NCBI GenBank assembly: GCA_020205615.1
Contig: CM035170.1
Location: 34,038,123 to 34,102,122 of the forward strand
Source of the DNA: Panax quinquefolius
Taxonomy: Eukaryota > Streptophyta > Magnoliopsida > Apiales > Araliaceae
Direction of reading: 5' to 3'
DNA length: 64,000 bases
Made by a program: the position numbers and the translations under genes. The notes below the pieces were generated by a model. It worked only from the letters and a program-made list of their open reading frames with translations, did not search any database and was not told the origin of the DNA. Shown here in pieces: positions 23,467-34,970 of the stretch (position 1 is the first letter of the stretch; every line of letters starts with the position of its first letter).

Positions 23467-24027
23467 TTGATTAAAGATGTATATTAATTTATGTTATAGG
23501 GATACAATATTGATGATAGACTTTTAAATCTTAGAAGATAGTAGAATTCATTCTCTACGTGACTCTTCTAATGGATTGTTGTTTCCGCTGCAGTTGTTGA
23601 TCTAAAACTTGTTGTCTATTATATTTTATCAGATTTTTCCCTGTTGGAAACTAATGATAAATTTTTGTATATTATCTTAGTCATAATATTCTTTACTGGG
23701 CTAGTTGAGCTCACTCTTTTCCTTTTTGTTCCATTGTTCTTCTTAGGAGGAGAGAATTTAGCAGGAACTAGCCGGGGTATGAAGTGATGATTCAAGATAG
23801 TTGTTTTAGTAGTCCTCACTATTTTGTAAAATAGTGTATCAATAATTGTAATGAGGACTCCTTTTGAGTTTGTATACTCTCTATTAGACAATAGTTGTAT
23901 TCAAACTCACAGTATATGTGTTGTCGTATTTTGCACGACAATTGTATTACTGAAGTTTTATTTGTTTCTGTACCATGCATTTGGCGACTCAGAATGGGTG
24001 ATGTATACCTATTTTGGGGGCGTCACA

Positions 24028-24653
24028 AATATGGTTCCAAGATCCGTGATGATGACGGATTGGTTAGCTTGTGTCCGAGATCCGACTCATGTGACACAGA
24101 TTGACAATTTGATGCAGCGCTTGGACCGGGCACATTTCTTTATCCGACATTTGGGCAGAGTTCTGGCAGAGGCAGATTCGTTTGATCCTTCCAGCTCAGG
24201 CATTGGCCCCTTAAATGACCCCCCATTTCTTACGATGCAGATCCTCCTCCAGACATGAGCCCGACATCCCTATTGATAGAGATCTAGTGACTCGGGAGGA
24301 GTTACATCAGGTGGACAGGATTGATGATGTAGATAGTGACACCATTATCTTCTTTTGATGTGTATTCTCGTTATCTCTTTTGATAGGCCTATGTTAGCTA
24401 TTGGGTGGCTATGCCCCATTCTCGCTATATCTTTTGATAGGCCTCTGTTAGTAGTAGGGCGTCTGTGCCCCATTTTACCTGTATTTTTTAGTTGTACAGA
24501 GATGATGTATGTAGATGATGATATACTTAGGAATGTATGTACAGTTTTCCATTTCCTATATCATATTGTCATCTATTACCTGTAATGCATGTATCATGTT
24601 ATGCATATGTATGTATTTCAAGAGATATTAAGCATTGACCCCTGGATGGTCTT
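24028..24653 (+). other. Start of the antisense region of A2
   Basis: A plus-strand frame from about 24031 to 24258 (DWLACVRDPTHVTQIDNL and LMQRLDRAHFFIRHLG) is not recognised; it may be another exon or domain of the antisense gene. A two-copy tandem repeat with a period of about 54 bp ('cttttgataggcct' at 24377 and 24431) follows at 24365-24480, then AT-rich sequence without a gene. The left end is truncated by the C LTR. Confidence 0.45.
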
Positions 24654-26426
24654 ATGACATGGCCCGTACAGATGTCTTCTTCGACAGTTAGCCGTATTGA
24701 TCATACCCCACCATTATTGGTGGCATCTGGTATGCGATGGTGGTATGATAGCATGTCACCATCAGATAGGGTGACCGTAGATCATTTATTGCAGCATACT
24801 ATGACCCTGTTGATGTTTCAGGTTCCCACAGGATTCGTGGATGGCATGCTGGCGCACTGGGTATCGGAGAGGCAGGTTTTCCGATTTGGGACCCAAGAGT
24901 TGATTCCCACTCTGGAGGAGTATGCACGGTTGACAATGCTGCCTCTGGACAGACCTTACGTGCATATGGCTTTGGTGGACATGAGTCGATGGTTTATGAC
25001 CCTCACTGGATTGAGGCGTAGGGTGGTACAAGATGAGCTTACATCTAGCCACGTTATATCCCAGCATTTTATGTTCGACAAATTTGGCTATGAGGATAGT
25101 TATACACGACATTCTAGAGATTTTACCACATCGGAGGATCATTGGCGTCTAGCCAGGGTGGATGTATTGCTATTGTGTGTACTATCATATGTATATATAC
25201 CACGGTATATGGATGAGTTGGACATAGGAGTTATCATGGCAGTGAGAGCTCTCAGGGAGGGTTGTACCATTATACCGATGATTATAGCAAAGACTCTGAG
25301 GTCAGCTACATATTGTTGCACATACCCGACATGAGTGTTTACGGACAGCTCGGTCATGCTATACGTGTGGTTTAAGTCACACTTGAGATCGATCGGCACT
25401 CTTAGACGGCATGGGTATTGTTTCACCCATGATATAGCCATGTCATACTCCTTTCAGCCATCAGAGTGTACAGCCGCCGTGTCTTGGTCGATGTTCTTGG
25501 TGGATATCAGAGATCTATTTGGCATACTGCATTGTTCGGGGCTTATCTCACCCTACAACTTCATTACTCATGCTCCAGGCATGGACTATCTCCCTCTAGC
25601 TGGATTGAGGGGCATGACTACATATCACCTGATGGCTGTGATGTCGCAGTTTGATTAGTTTCAGGATTTTCACCTTTTTGAAGTGGTGCTGGGCCAGCGT
25701 TTAGCTTCTCGCTACCTCTCAGTAGAGGACCGATCCCATGAGTATTCTTGTTGGGATCCGCATGAGGTAGCTGCTTTCTCTGTTAGCCATTCGGGATGTT
25801 CGCCAGAGTATTCTGCGTGGATGGAGAAAGAGATTTCATCGGTTGCAGCAGTATCCACAGTACCGGATAGTGATTCAGATGATGGAGAGCCCATGGAGGA
25901 CATTGATTCCCACCTCGAGGGGGAGCTACTTGCCAGGTTGCCAACATCTCCTTTAGATTCTCCCAGTACTAGCACTTTTGTGATACAACATTCGGCACAG
26001 TACTTCGAGCAGAGTCTTCATTTGATGACCTTCGAGAGAGACCAGGCTAGAGTCTTGATGTTGACTACCCTTGATGGGAGAGACGCAGCTCTGTTAGGGA
26101 GAGATGATGCATTAGCTCTCTGAGATGCAGCTGTTGTCGAGCGGGATGAGGCCAGATCTGCCAGAGATATAGTGATAGTTGAGCGGGATAGTGCCATATC
26201 TGCCCAGGATGTAGCCGTCACAGATAGTTTTGCAGTGAGGTCCCTTACCACTGACATAATTGCAGAGATGAGCATATACATTGATGAGCATATGGTCACC
26301 ATGCAGATGGCTGCAGATCTGTTGGGTCATGTGGATACCCTCGTACAGGAGACCACAGCTTCGCCTCCTTCTTCTGAGAGGGATGCCATGTTGGGCTTGT
26401 TAGCTCGCATATATCCTGAGTTGTAG
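24654..26426 (+). pseudogene. Antisense additional ORF (aORF) of A2, plant-mobile-domain-like
   Basis: One frame, about 590 codons, opposite to gag-pol, broken only by TGA 25332-25334, TAG 25656-25658 and TGA 26121-26123. The N-terminal part has WWYDSMSPSDRVTVDHLL, LAHWVSERQVFRFGTQEL and PTLEEYARLTMLPLDRPYV, which resemble the N-terminal region of plant-mobile-domain/DUF7745-type proteins (family from memory). The C-terminal third is acidic, then rich in Arg/Asp/Ala repeats (VERDEARSARD, VERDSAISAQD), probably coiled coil. It lies between integrase and the missing 3' LTR, where Tat elements may carry an antisense aORF. Two of the stops fit CGA to TGA and one CAG to TAG. Function unknown. Confidence 0.75.
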
Positions 26427-27116
26427 ATGGGCTTGATATTTTCCTGCACAGACTAGCATAGCCATTTTATCCTGTACAGTTTACATTATGTATATCAAAC
26501 AATATTATATATAGTAGGGAAATATATTTTTGATCACTTCCCTTTTAGATATGCTCTGATTTTTGCTTGATATTTTGCCTGCTTCTTCAGGACTTGTGAT
26601 CTTGATGTATTCTGAATTCCTCCTGGATGGATGGACATTGAGTTGTCTCTGGATAGTTCAGAATGGATCATTGATCTGTGTGTATCCTTACCATCTTTGG
26701 TGTCTTGGGACTGGTTTCTATATGGAAATGTGGAGAGGAGTGTGGCTTTCCTTTCTGAGATTGACTGCACCACAGATGGTCGCCAGTATCCCTATTTAGG
26801 AGGAGCATAGTTAATTCCATCTCTTATGGATTGGTGTTGCTCTTTGAGGCACAACCGCAGCTTAGATGGTCGATGAATCTCCTATTTGGGAGGAGTTCAG
26901 GTAATTCCATCCCTTCGTAGTGCGGAAATAGAATGAAATGTGATGGATTGAAGGATGATCCCAGTACCAGTTGACAAGGGTTTGTATTTTGGTAGGGGGT
27001 GAGACCGAACCATAAATGGCTGCCTACGTACTCCTATTGAAGAAGAGATCAGGTCTGCATAGTTCGAACCTGGTGTAAGAGGCTCAACGCGGTATGATGG
27101 CAGGAATGGTGTAGGA

Positions 27117-27270
27117 ATGTTTTTGTTATTTTTGTTTTTGTAAGGAGAAAGGGATAGAAATGTTTCTGTTGTTTTTGTTTTTGTAAGGAGAAAGGGATAG
27201 AAATGTTTTTGTTGTTTTTGTTTTTGTAAGGAGAAAGAGATAGAAATGTTTTTGTTATTTTTGTTTTATT
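27117..27270. repeat. 43 bp tandem repeat in A2
   Basis: About 3.3 copies of a 'taaggagaaagggatagaaa' plus 'tgtttttgttgtttttgttt' unit; 'taagg' starts at 27141, 27184 and 27227, giving a constant 43 bp period with few substitutions. Absent from the matching place in A1. Confidence 0.85.
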
Positions 27271-27296
27271 ACAACCGGGCCATGTAAAATGGTTGC

Positions 27297-27335
27297 CTAC
27301 GTACTCCTATTGAAGAGGAGCTCAGGTCGACGTAG
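27297..27335. other. Conserved hairpin between integrase and antisense ORF, A2
   Basis: CTACGT (27297-27302) pairs with ACGTAG (27330-27335) and CTCCT (27304-27308) with AGGAG (27316-27320). A1 has CTCCC/GGGAG at the inner stem. It could act in the RNA of either strand; no function is known to me. Confidence 0.65.
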
Positions 27336-27665
27336 TTCGCCCCTCAGGTCGAGTTGAAAAGTGTGATCCCATGTGCAGGTCAGATTGTGGGGAAGAGAAA
27401 GTTTGATCCTAGGTTGAGGATAAACTGCAAGCATGAAAAGTTTGATCCCATGTTTGGGGGTAACAAACTGTAAACGCGAAAAGGTTCAATCCCTGGTGGG
27501 ATGACCGAAGTCGTAAGAACGCAGTGAAGCCAGGCTGCTGGCTTGAAAAGTATGTTTCCCTGAGGGGCAAAGTGTGGAATAGAGTTGTATGTGGTAAAGG
27601 GTTAAAGAACCGTAATGATTGGTGATATGTTGATCCAACACCAGGATGTTTGCTTGATGGTAACT

Positions 27666-28015
27666 TCAGACATAGTACCGTTTCACGGTGTCCGAGTTAA
27701 TAAGTTGTGGAAATTCATCGTCGTCCATTTCTTGCAATCTGAGAGCGCCTCATGTCAATACTTCCTTGACAACAAACGGGCCTTCCTAGTTAGGAGCGAA
27801 TTTTCCCTTAGATTGATATTGGTTGTCAATGATCTTCTTCAAAAACAAGTCATGTTAATTAAACTGGCGTAGCCGAAATTTTTTGTTGTAGGATCTGGCG
27901 ATCCTCTGTTAGTATAACTGACCATGGAAGATAGTTGTGATTCGCCTTTCATCTATTAGAGACAATTGTTGAAACCTGTCTTATACCCATTGGTCTTCAT
28001 CTAGCAGAGCGTCTA
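27666..28015 (-). pseudogene. pol: Integrase C-terminal domain of A2
   Basis: The minus strand has KKIIDNQYQSKGKFAPN, EGPFVVKEVL, RLQEMDDDEFPQLIN and TVKRYYV before a TGA at 27666-27668. It is collinear with A1 14384-14623 but carries extra stops (for example in the WEGPF block). It continues the integrase ending at 28016 after a frame break. Confidence 0.75.
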
Positions 28016-29308
28016 TCAACACTCTAGGGATTCCATTTCAACTTCTATGGGGAGCACTGCTTCCATCCCATAGGTTAAGGCGTAGGGGGTTGCCCCAGTG
28101 AAAGTGCGCATTGAGGTTCTGTAGGCTAACAGAGTAAGAGGCAATAAGTCAGGCCATTCTTTGTGATTGGCGGACTTCTTTTGCATGATCTTTTTGATGT
28201 TTTTGTTAGCCTCTTCAATAACACCATTCATCTTTAGACGGTAGATGACAAAATTAAGGTGTTTAATGTGGAATTTACTGCATAGTTCCTCCATTATCTT
28301 GTTGTTGAGGTTCTTAGCATTGTCTGATACAATCACCTCTGGTTTTCCATATCGACAAATGACATTGTTTCTGATTAAAGTAATGATAACTTCTTTGGTA
28401 ACCCTGGGGAAGGAAGTTACTTCTACCCATTTGGTGAAGTAGTCGATCATGGTGAAGATAAATAGATGTCCATTACTGGCTTTAGGCTCAATGGGCCCGA
28501 TAATGTCCATTCCCCGCATTGAGAAGGGCCAAGGCGAACTCATATTGTGGAGCTCCCGTGGAGGGGCGTGGATAGCATTCCCATGAATTTGGCATTGATA
28601 ACATCTCCTGACGTGGTCATTGCAGTCAGCTTTGAGAGAGAGCAAGTAATGTCTTGTCCTGAGGATCTTCTTAACAAGGAGGGGGCCACTCATGCGTGGG
28701 CCACAGACTCCCCCATGGACATCATCCATGAGTCTTTGAGCTTGGTCATTGTCTAAACATCTGAGGAGACCTTGTTCTGCATCTCTCTTATAGAGTGCAT
28801 CTCCGCTCATATAGAATTTCATAGCAAGTAGATGGATCCGCCTTTTCTCAGTCGGGCTCGCCTTAGCGGGTGTAGATCCATCTCGTAGGTACTCCTTGAT
28901 ATGTTGATACCAAGGATGCTGGATGGGAGGTAGCTCATCCGATACTTCTCCAACGTAGTTCCCATAGGCTGGGGCCTTGTGCAGGGAAATTGTGACGCTT
29001 GATAAGTGTCCCTTGTTAGGTATGTGAATCAAGGAGGCCAAAGTTGCTAATGCGTCTGCAAAGTCATTCCTATTACGAGGAATGTGTAGAAAGGAGAATT
29101 CTTCGAACTCCAAAATCATTTGTAAAACTTGTCGATGGTAAGGCAGAAAATGTTGCTCTTTGGTTTGATAGATTCCAGTGGATTGTCTGATTACCAACTC
29201 TGAATCCCCAAAGACAGTTAACCGCCTGATGCCCATTGAACGGGCAAGTTTTAGCCCCATGAGACAACCTTCATACTCAGTTGTGTTGTTGGTGCTGACA
29301 TACTGCAA
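28016..29308 (-). pseudogene. pol: Second RNase H and integrase of A2
   Basis: An open stretch of 430 codons, the longest in the element. Residues 1-95 are the rest of a second RNase H (TTEYEGCLMGLKLA, FGDSELVIRQ, NDFADALATLASL), the extra domain of the Tat lineage. Residues about 195-240 hold the integrase zinc motif (HGGVCG, then CYQCQIHG). The core follows: MDIIGP (first Asp), IVSDNAKNL (second Asp) and NGVIEEANKNIKKI (Glu), so the catalytic triad is present. The frame differs from the RT part, with a break near 29300. Despite being open, it lacks an in-frame C-terminal domain. Confidence 0.88.
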
Positions 29309-29910
29309 TTTGACGGCGATGGGATACTACTCCCCGTACCGGATACGAGAACTGCTCCAGCTCCAGAACCTTTCATATTAACAGCTCCATCAAAATACAT
29401 CTTCCATGTTTGGCGTGTATCATTCTGATGGTGTGGCTGAATTGTCATTACTCCTTCATCGGGGAAGTATGTTTCTAAGGGTTTGAAGTCCCCTAAGGGT
29501 GCGGCGACCAGTTGATCCAAAATTCCTTGACTTTTAATGGACTTTTGAGTCACGTAGACGATGTCAAATTGTTGTAGGATCAGCTGCCATCTGGACAGCC
29601 GACAATTTAACATGGGTTTGTTGAACACGTACTTGAGAGGATCCACGCGGGATATGAGATGGGTTGTGTGACAATGGAGGTAATGTTTTAACCACATGGA
29701 CGTCCATGTTAAAGCGCAACAAGTCTTTTCAATCAGAGTGTACTTGTGTTTACTGCTGCTGAATCTTTTGCTGAGGTAATAGATAGCTCATTCTTGGCCT
29801 CTATCGTCTTTATGTCCCAGCATGCAGCCCATGGCGTTGTCACTTATGGACAGGTACATGAACAGGGGAACATCATCCCTGGGTGGTACCAAAATGGGAG
29901 CTTTGACTAG
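29251..29910 (-). pseudogene. pol: First RNase H end and start of the second RNase H of A2
   Basis: The minus strand shows DNAMGCMLGHKD and YYLSKRFSSSKHKYTLIEKTCCAL with stops, then an open run with HTTHLISRVDPLKYVF, RLSRWQLILQQFDIVYV and LVAAPLGDF: the C-terminal part of the retroviral-type RNase H and its tether. KMYFDGAVNMKGSGAGAVLV then begins the second RNase H with its first Asp. A frameshift near 29300 separates it from the next segment. Confidence 0.8.
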
Positions 29911-30708
29911 CTATTCTTTGATTATGAGGAAGGCCTTCTGGCACTCGTCATCCCATTTCATGGAGGAGTTCTTCCTTAATAACTTGAAGATCAGCTCACA
30001 GGTTGCGGTGAGTTGAGAAATGAACCTGCTAATGAAGTTGATTCTTCCCAAAAATTCCCGTATTTCCTTCTCTGTCTGAGGAATGGGCATTTCCGTAATG
30101 GCCTGGATTTTGGTAGGATCCAGCTCAATCCCTTTGTGGCTGACTAGGAATCCAAGCAACTTGCCTAATTTAACGCCAAAGGCGCACTTGGCTGGATTCA
30201 ACTTCAAGTTGTACTTACGCAACCTGTTGAATAATTTTCTGAGATGGTCTAAGTGGTCCTCCTCTTTCCGGGATTTGATAATGATGTCATCCACGTAGAT
30301 CTCGATCTCTTTGTGCATTAAGTCGTGAAAAAGAGCCATCATAGCTCGCTGATAGGTGGCTCCGGCATTGATGAGGCCGAATGACAACCGTTTATAGCAA
30401 AAGGTTCCCCAAGGTGTGATGAAAGCAGTTTTCTCACGATCTTCCTCAACAACCATGATTTGATATTACCCCGCAAAGAAATCAGCGAAGGAGTACATGC
30501 AATATTGAGCAGTATTGTCAATGAGAATGTGGATAAATGGCACGTGAAAGCTATCTTTAAGGCAAGCTTTGTTCAAGTCTCGATAATCCACGCAAACTCG
30601 AACCTTTCCTCCAGGTTTAGTCACGGGAACAATGTTGGATATCCACTCAAGATATGTAGACACCATGATGATGCCAGCTTGAAATTGTTTCACAATTTCT
30701 TCTTTCAC
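29911..30708 (-). pseudogene. pol: Reverse transcriptase of A2
   Basis: RT blocks appear in order: WISNIVPVTKPGGKVRVC, VDYRDLNKACLKDSFHVP, EEDREKTAFITPWGTFCY, SFGLINAGATYQRAM and the catalytic YVDDIII (both aspartates present), then LDHLRKLFNRLRKYNLKLNP, GFLVSHKGIELDPTKI and REFLGRINFISRFI. One stop codon lies near 30463 (after FADFFAG) and another ends the run at 29911. The palm core would otherwise be intact. Family: Ty3/gypsy, Tat lineage. Confidence 0.9.
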
Positions 30709-32055
30709 CTTTAAACTTCACTCAGGTTTCAATCGCCTGAGCTTCTGCTTGACTGGCTTGAATCCCTCTTTAATGGGAAGGCGATGAAGTACAATGTCAG
30801 TGGACAAACCCACCATATGTTCATGAGACCATGCAAATACATCCTGGAATTGGGTTAGTAGCATAACTATGTCATTTCGTTGGTTTGGGGTAAGGTCTGA
30901 ATCAATCTGGATTAACTTAGGGATTTCTAAGGTTCCGAGATTGAATGAAGTGGTTTGATCAAGGTTAGGTTTAGGTTTGTCTTTGACCCATTCTTGAATT
31001 TCTGGAGGCACCTCAATGTCCTCATGTATTTCCATCAAGGCTGAATTCATCTCTACATCAAAGTTACAGTCTTTGTGGAGAAGAGGCACCATATCAGCAT
31101 GTACATGCACATCTAAATTCAGGGTCCTAAAACAAAATATGTTTTCACTTAGTATATATGAAAAGGTTTGATCATACAAAGTGTTAGCATGTACTGGCAA
31201 ATCGACTGCTAATACTGTATAGAAAAGTAAGCAGTTATGATATCTACAGGGCAGAAAGAGTTCTTGCCCGTTATACCCTTGTCGACCAATGCAAGGAGTT
31301 CTGCTCCAATTGGCAAAGGCAAAGTTTGGGTGGACTGCAGTGATGGAGGGGTTGTCATCATCCTCCTGATCCCAAATGATGGCCATTATGTCTGGACAAT
31401 CATCGTCTGGGGTGTGTCTATTTGTATGTTCGTCATGGACAATGATGCGTATGCCTGACATCATCCGGATGACGTCTTGTTTAATTCTTTGTTTCTCTTC
31501 CTCCACGGCGGGATCTGGAACAAAGACTTCTTTCGCCTTCATCGGTACCGGCTTGGGAAATAACATAGTCATCACGTTGGCTGGCACCTTTACAAGAGGT
31601 TGTGCTGACTCAACAGTTGTAAGTGTAGACAGACGTCGTGTAACTGAAGCTGGAGGAATCTGAGGATGTTTATGTGGATTCCTGTTACTAGAACTAGCAG
31701 AATAGCCTAGCCCAGCTGTCCGAGTTTGACTGATAACTCGGATGGGGTACTTGATACCTTGATGATCTTTACCCAGCCCTTGTCCTGGCTGATGACCCAA
31801 GGATATCATTTCTTGAGTAGCCAACATTACTTCGGCAAAAATCTTAGGTGTGAGAGGTGGCACTCCAATAGCATGGTACTGAGTGTTGCTCACCTCCAAG
31901 GCATGAAAACAGACCAGTTCAACATCTGAATTGACGTTGGTATGTGGTATGTCACTATGTGGAGGACATTCCTGTTCAGCATTGACCGTGACTAGGCTAT
32001 TGTTGATAATGTATTTCAATTGTTGATAAAGGGTGGAGGGGACTGCCCCGGCCAT
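30709..32055 (-). pseudogene. pol: Protease-RT linker of A2 with G-patch-like segment
   Basis: An open run of 445 codons (30718-32055) ending at a TGA where RLKPEW is expected, just before RT. Residues about 80-105 (EMISLGHQPGQGLGKDHQG) look like a G-patch, which I know from Ogre/Tat polyproteins. The C-terminal part has LTPNQRNDIVMLLTQFQDVF, AWSHEHMVGLSTDIVLHRL and the usual RT N-terminal extension. The middle is poorly conserved, with an acidic HTPDDDCPDIM repeat-like region. Confidence 0.75.
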
Positions 32056-32088
32056 ATGAATCTATGGTCTTCCCAAGAGCAGGTTGTA

Positions 32089-32529
32089 TCATGAATCTAT
32101 CTTGAGTATGTGAAAAGATACGCAGAATGTGTGGGGACCAATTTCGATTGGCAGCTCAATTACTCCGACCGAATTCCGGCGGGCTCCATCAAAAGCTTTG
32201 ATAACTGTATAGATGCTCCGGATTCGGTTGAGATTGACATTCATCTTCAACAATGTAGCATATGGACATATATTTAGAGATGAGCCTCCATCTATCAAGA
32301 CTCCAGCTAACATGTACCCGGAGGACAAGACCGCAATGTGCAATAGCTTGCAATGACCGGTCCCTTCGGGTGGTATATCATCATCAGTGAAGGATATCAC
32401 ATTGTTGTTAAAAATGTGATCAACCAAATGTTGAAATTTTTCTGCATCCACTGATTTTGGTAGATAGGATTCTTCTAAAACCTTCAGCAAGATCGTCCGG
32501 TGATCGTCGGAAGTTAGGACTAAGTCCAA
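32089..32529 (-). pseudogene. pol: Aspartic protease of A2
   Basis: The active-site segment AGVLIDGGSSLNICPYATL is present; LIDGGSSLN is the Tat-type version of the D-S/T-G motif. RNSVGVIELPIEIGPHTF follows as the second half. A stop precedes the usual YNLLLGRPWIH, which appears just downstream. The frame overlaps the gag frame at 32520-32529 in another phase, which may be original frameshifting or damage. Confidence 0.82.
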
Positions 32530-34939
32530 AATGGAAATTTGGTGTGGAGCTTCTTTTCAGCTGAAAACCACCTTGGCTTCGTTATGACCCATAGTGAGGA
32601 GGAATTTTTCAATCTTCTCCATGTGTATTTTCCCTTTGATTTGATGGTAGACTTCATCACCCGTTGGGAAAGATATAGTGGATTTTCCTTCGACAGTGTA
32701 GCAGTTGTATGCGAAGTGGATCCTTCACCTTCTCCATAATTCCATGGCACTTTGTGTAAGCTAACAATAGGATATTGTGCTCTACATGGTAAATTGATTG
32801 GCTCTAGAGCGGCCACTTTCAAAGGGTTGCTGTTTCCTCTAAGTTGAATTACTGATATTGTGAGTGATTTGCTAGTCCCATCAGTTTCAGTGGATATGAC
32901 TGCTACCAATCCCTTCCACTTAGTAGGACATGTATTTTCACTCTCACGTAGCACAATATCATTGTCAGCTAGGTGCAAGACACCACTGTCAATTAGATTC
33001 TGGATAAAGTGGCGGAGTGCCCAGCATTCTTCTATGCTGTGACCGCGAGAATGGGAGTGATATTGACATACTCCATCAGAATTCAACCGTCCGGAACGGG
33101 GATTAACTGGAGGAAGAAGGGAAGTGATTCTTCCTTCATTGATTAGCATCTGTAGGATTTTCTCCATAGGTTAGCCCAGGTATGTAAATTCCCTTTTATT
33201 GGCGAAATCCCGACAGGCTTTGGCATTTGCTCTCCTTATCACTTTGTCTTCCAGGATTTCATTTTTTGAAGGTGACAAGGGAATATTCATGATAAGGGGG
33301 AGGAGACTGGCATGCTCCTGGCTGACCAACTGGCGTGTTACTTGATGCTGATAAGTCACCAGTTCTGCCAATTGCTCAATTTACTTGCATAGAGCTTTCA
33401 TCTTACGTTCCATTGCAAACTGGAATTTGGCATAATCCCATTTGTCAACACCGTCTTTGCCGATCTGATATGAATTGTCGTTGAAGTCGAAACTCTGTCC
33501 ATTGCTCCAATTAATCATGTTGACCTCTTCTTCTTTGTGTTGAGGAAGAGGATTGTCTTGTATGTGAGGTTGATCTGGTTTGGTGACCACGATCTCACCG
33601 TTGTCTATCAGGTCTTAGATCTTGTGTTTCAAGGCCCAACAATCCTGAGTGTCATGTCCAGGTGCCCCGGCATGATAAGCACATTTCTGAGCAGCATTGA
33701 AACCCCGTCCATTAGGGCTGGCTGGTGGAAGAAGATGCGTGATTTTCTTCTGCGTCGTTAGAAGAGTGAGAATATTCTCTAGTGAATCCCCTAAGGGTGT
33801 GAACACTCAAGGGCGTTTGACTTCTCCACCTTTTGGCATTGGAGGGTTTGAAGACTGTGCTTAAAAGGGAGTGTAATTTCTCCTCTGGATAGGCATGTTC
33901 TGATTGCCCTTTTGACCCTGTAGTATCAGGGAAACATCTTCCTCTTTCTTTTTATGGACCCTCCGGGGGTTGTTTCCATAATTTCCGGATTGGATGTGTT
34001 CAGCAACAGCTTTAAGGGCAGCTAGGTCTTGAATCTTTCCTGACTTCAATCCCATCTCAGCCATCTCCCCGTGTTTGATCATTTCAGAAAATAGTTTACC
34101 GATGCCGGCTAATACTCTTTCATAGAAAGGAGCTTCTTGTATGTCTATGAAAGTCATGACCATTTCTGATTTCGTCATGGAAGGAATAACTTGGGCAGCC
34201 AGGTGCCTCCACCTTTGAGCATACTCTCTGAATGACTCGTTAGATTATTTCTTGACCTTGGTAATTTGATACCGGCCAAGAGCCATCTGAGACTGGAAGC
34301 TGTATTGTGTGAGGAAGGCGTGTGCTAGCTCTTCCTAGCTATGGATCTTTGAGTTGTCTAATCTGGTATACCACGAATGGGCTTCTCCAATCAGACTCTT
34401 TTAGAACAGCTGCATTCTGAGCTTCTTGTCCTCTGTATAAGATCTGAGTTCTCCAATAAACACCTTCAAATGTGTGTAAGGATCTCCTAACCCGTCATAT
34501 TTTTCGAAGTCAGGAGTCTTAAACTTTTCTGGATAATGAACACCACGGAATATGCATAGGTCAGCATATGAAACACTTTCGTGTGTTCCAATTCCTTTGA
34601 TAGCACGAAGGGTTTCTTCCATTTGGAGGAATTTCTTTCTGATGTCACCGGTGTCTGGGTCGTATCCAACTGCAGTTCAAGTATCGTAATGACCTGGGTT
34701 CCCCCTTGTGTAGAAGATTCAGCATGTACGGGTATCTTTGGACCCTGAGTAGACTGGTATAGTTCTTTAAGCAGAACAGCCAAATCTGTAATTTGTTTGC
34801 TTAATCCGTCGAATTCTTTGCGAGAAACTAGATTAAGGTCAGTTTGGTCGGATGACGACATAATTAACTGCAGGCTTGCAGCCTTTTTGGATTTTGACCG
34901 GGTAGTAGGTCCGATTGGTTCCCTGCAAAAGACTTGCAT
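32520..34939 (-). pseudogene. gag: gag of A2
   Basis: It starts at an ATG (34937-34939) and changes frame near 34625; later stops break the main frame near 34400, 33860, 33613, 33380 and 33170. Capsid features: KFKTPDFEKYDGLGDPYTHL and RWRHLAAQVIPSMTKSEM. Two zinc-finger-like motifs of the form C-x2-H-x5-H-x4-C occur (CAYHAGAPGHDTQDCWALKH and CQYHSHSRGHSIEECWALRH), each followed by an LID-type segment; this His-containing form is typical of Tat/Ogre gag. Nucleocapsid and capsid role inferred from the family. The CACTA element lies immediately upstream of the ATG. Confidence 0.85.
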
Positions 34940-34970
34940 AGTTTAGTTTTTACACTACTAGAAAATCGAG

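Larger units (their letters stand above)
16444..24027 (+). mobile_element. Element C: 5'-truncated Tekay/Del-like chromovirus
   Basis: Plus strand: the end of protease/start of RT (16454), RT and RNase H to 17725, an inverted F-type LTR fragment (17726-20396), integrase with chromodomain (20397-21505), polypurine tract and 3' LTR (21517-24027). The 5' LTR, gag and most of the protease are missing. The left junction has the short sequence 'cacgtcagatttgaataatat', also present in D at 57768-57789, so C and D are the same family. The chromodomain-like tail supports the Tekay/Del assignment. Confidence 0.85.
21517..24027 (+). repeat. 3' LTR of C
   Basis: 2511 bp from TGTAAGACCCG to GGGGGCGTCACA. 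It shares its start, end and internal order with the D LTRs. It has a TATA box at 22751-22760 and three copies of a 'gaatatctttggcctgtagtgcaaagatg' unit at 23335-23466, each a hairpin with arms ATCTTTG and CAAAGAT. No gene. Its right flank is the antisense region of A2; the left partner for a target duplication is missing. Confidence 0.9.
26427..27665. other. Spacer between antisense ORF and integrase of A2
   Basis: No protein that I trust. It aligns with A1 13740-14380. It contains a 43 bp tandem repeat (27117-27270), one degenerate and one well-paired copy of the CTACGT...ACGTAG hairpin (27024-27060 and 27297-27335), and several repeats of 'gtttgatccca' in the segment 27350-27500. Confidence 0.6.

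Noticed and set aside
29822..30714. Plus-strand frames of 60-84 codons
   Set aside because: They are the complement of conserved RT sequence on the minus strand.
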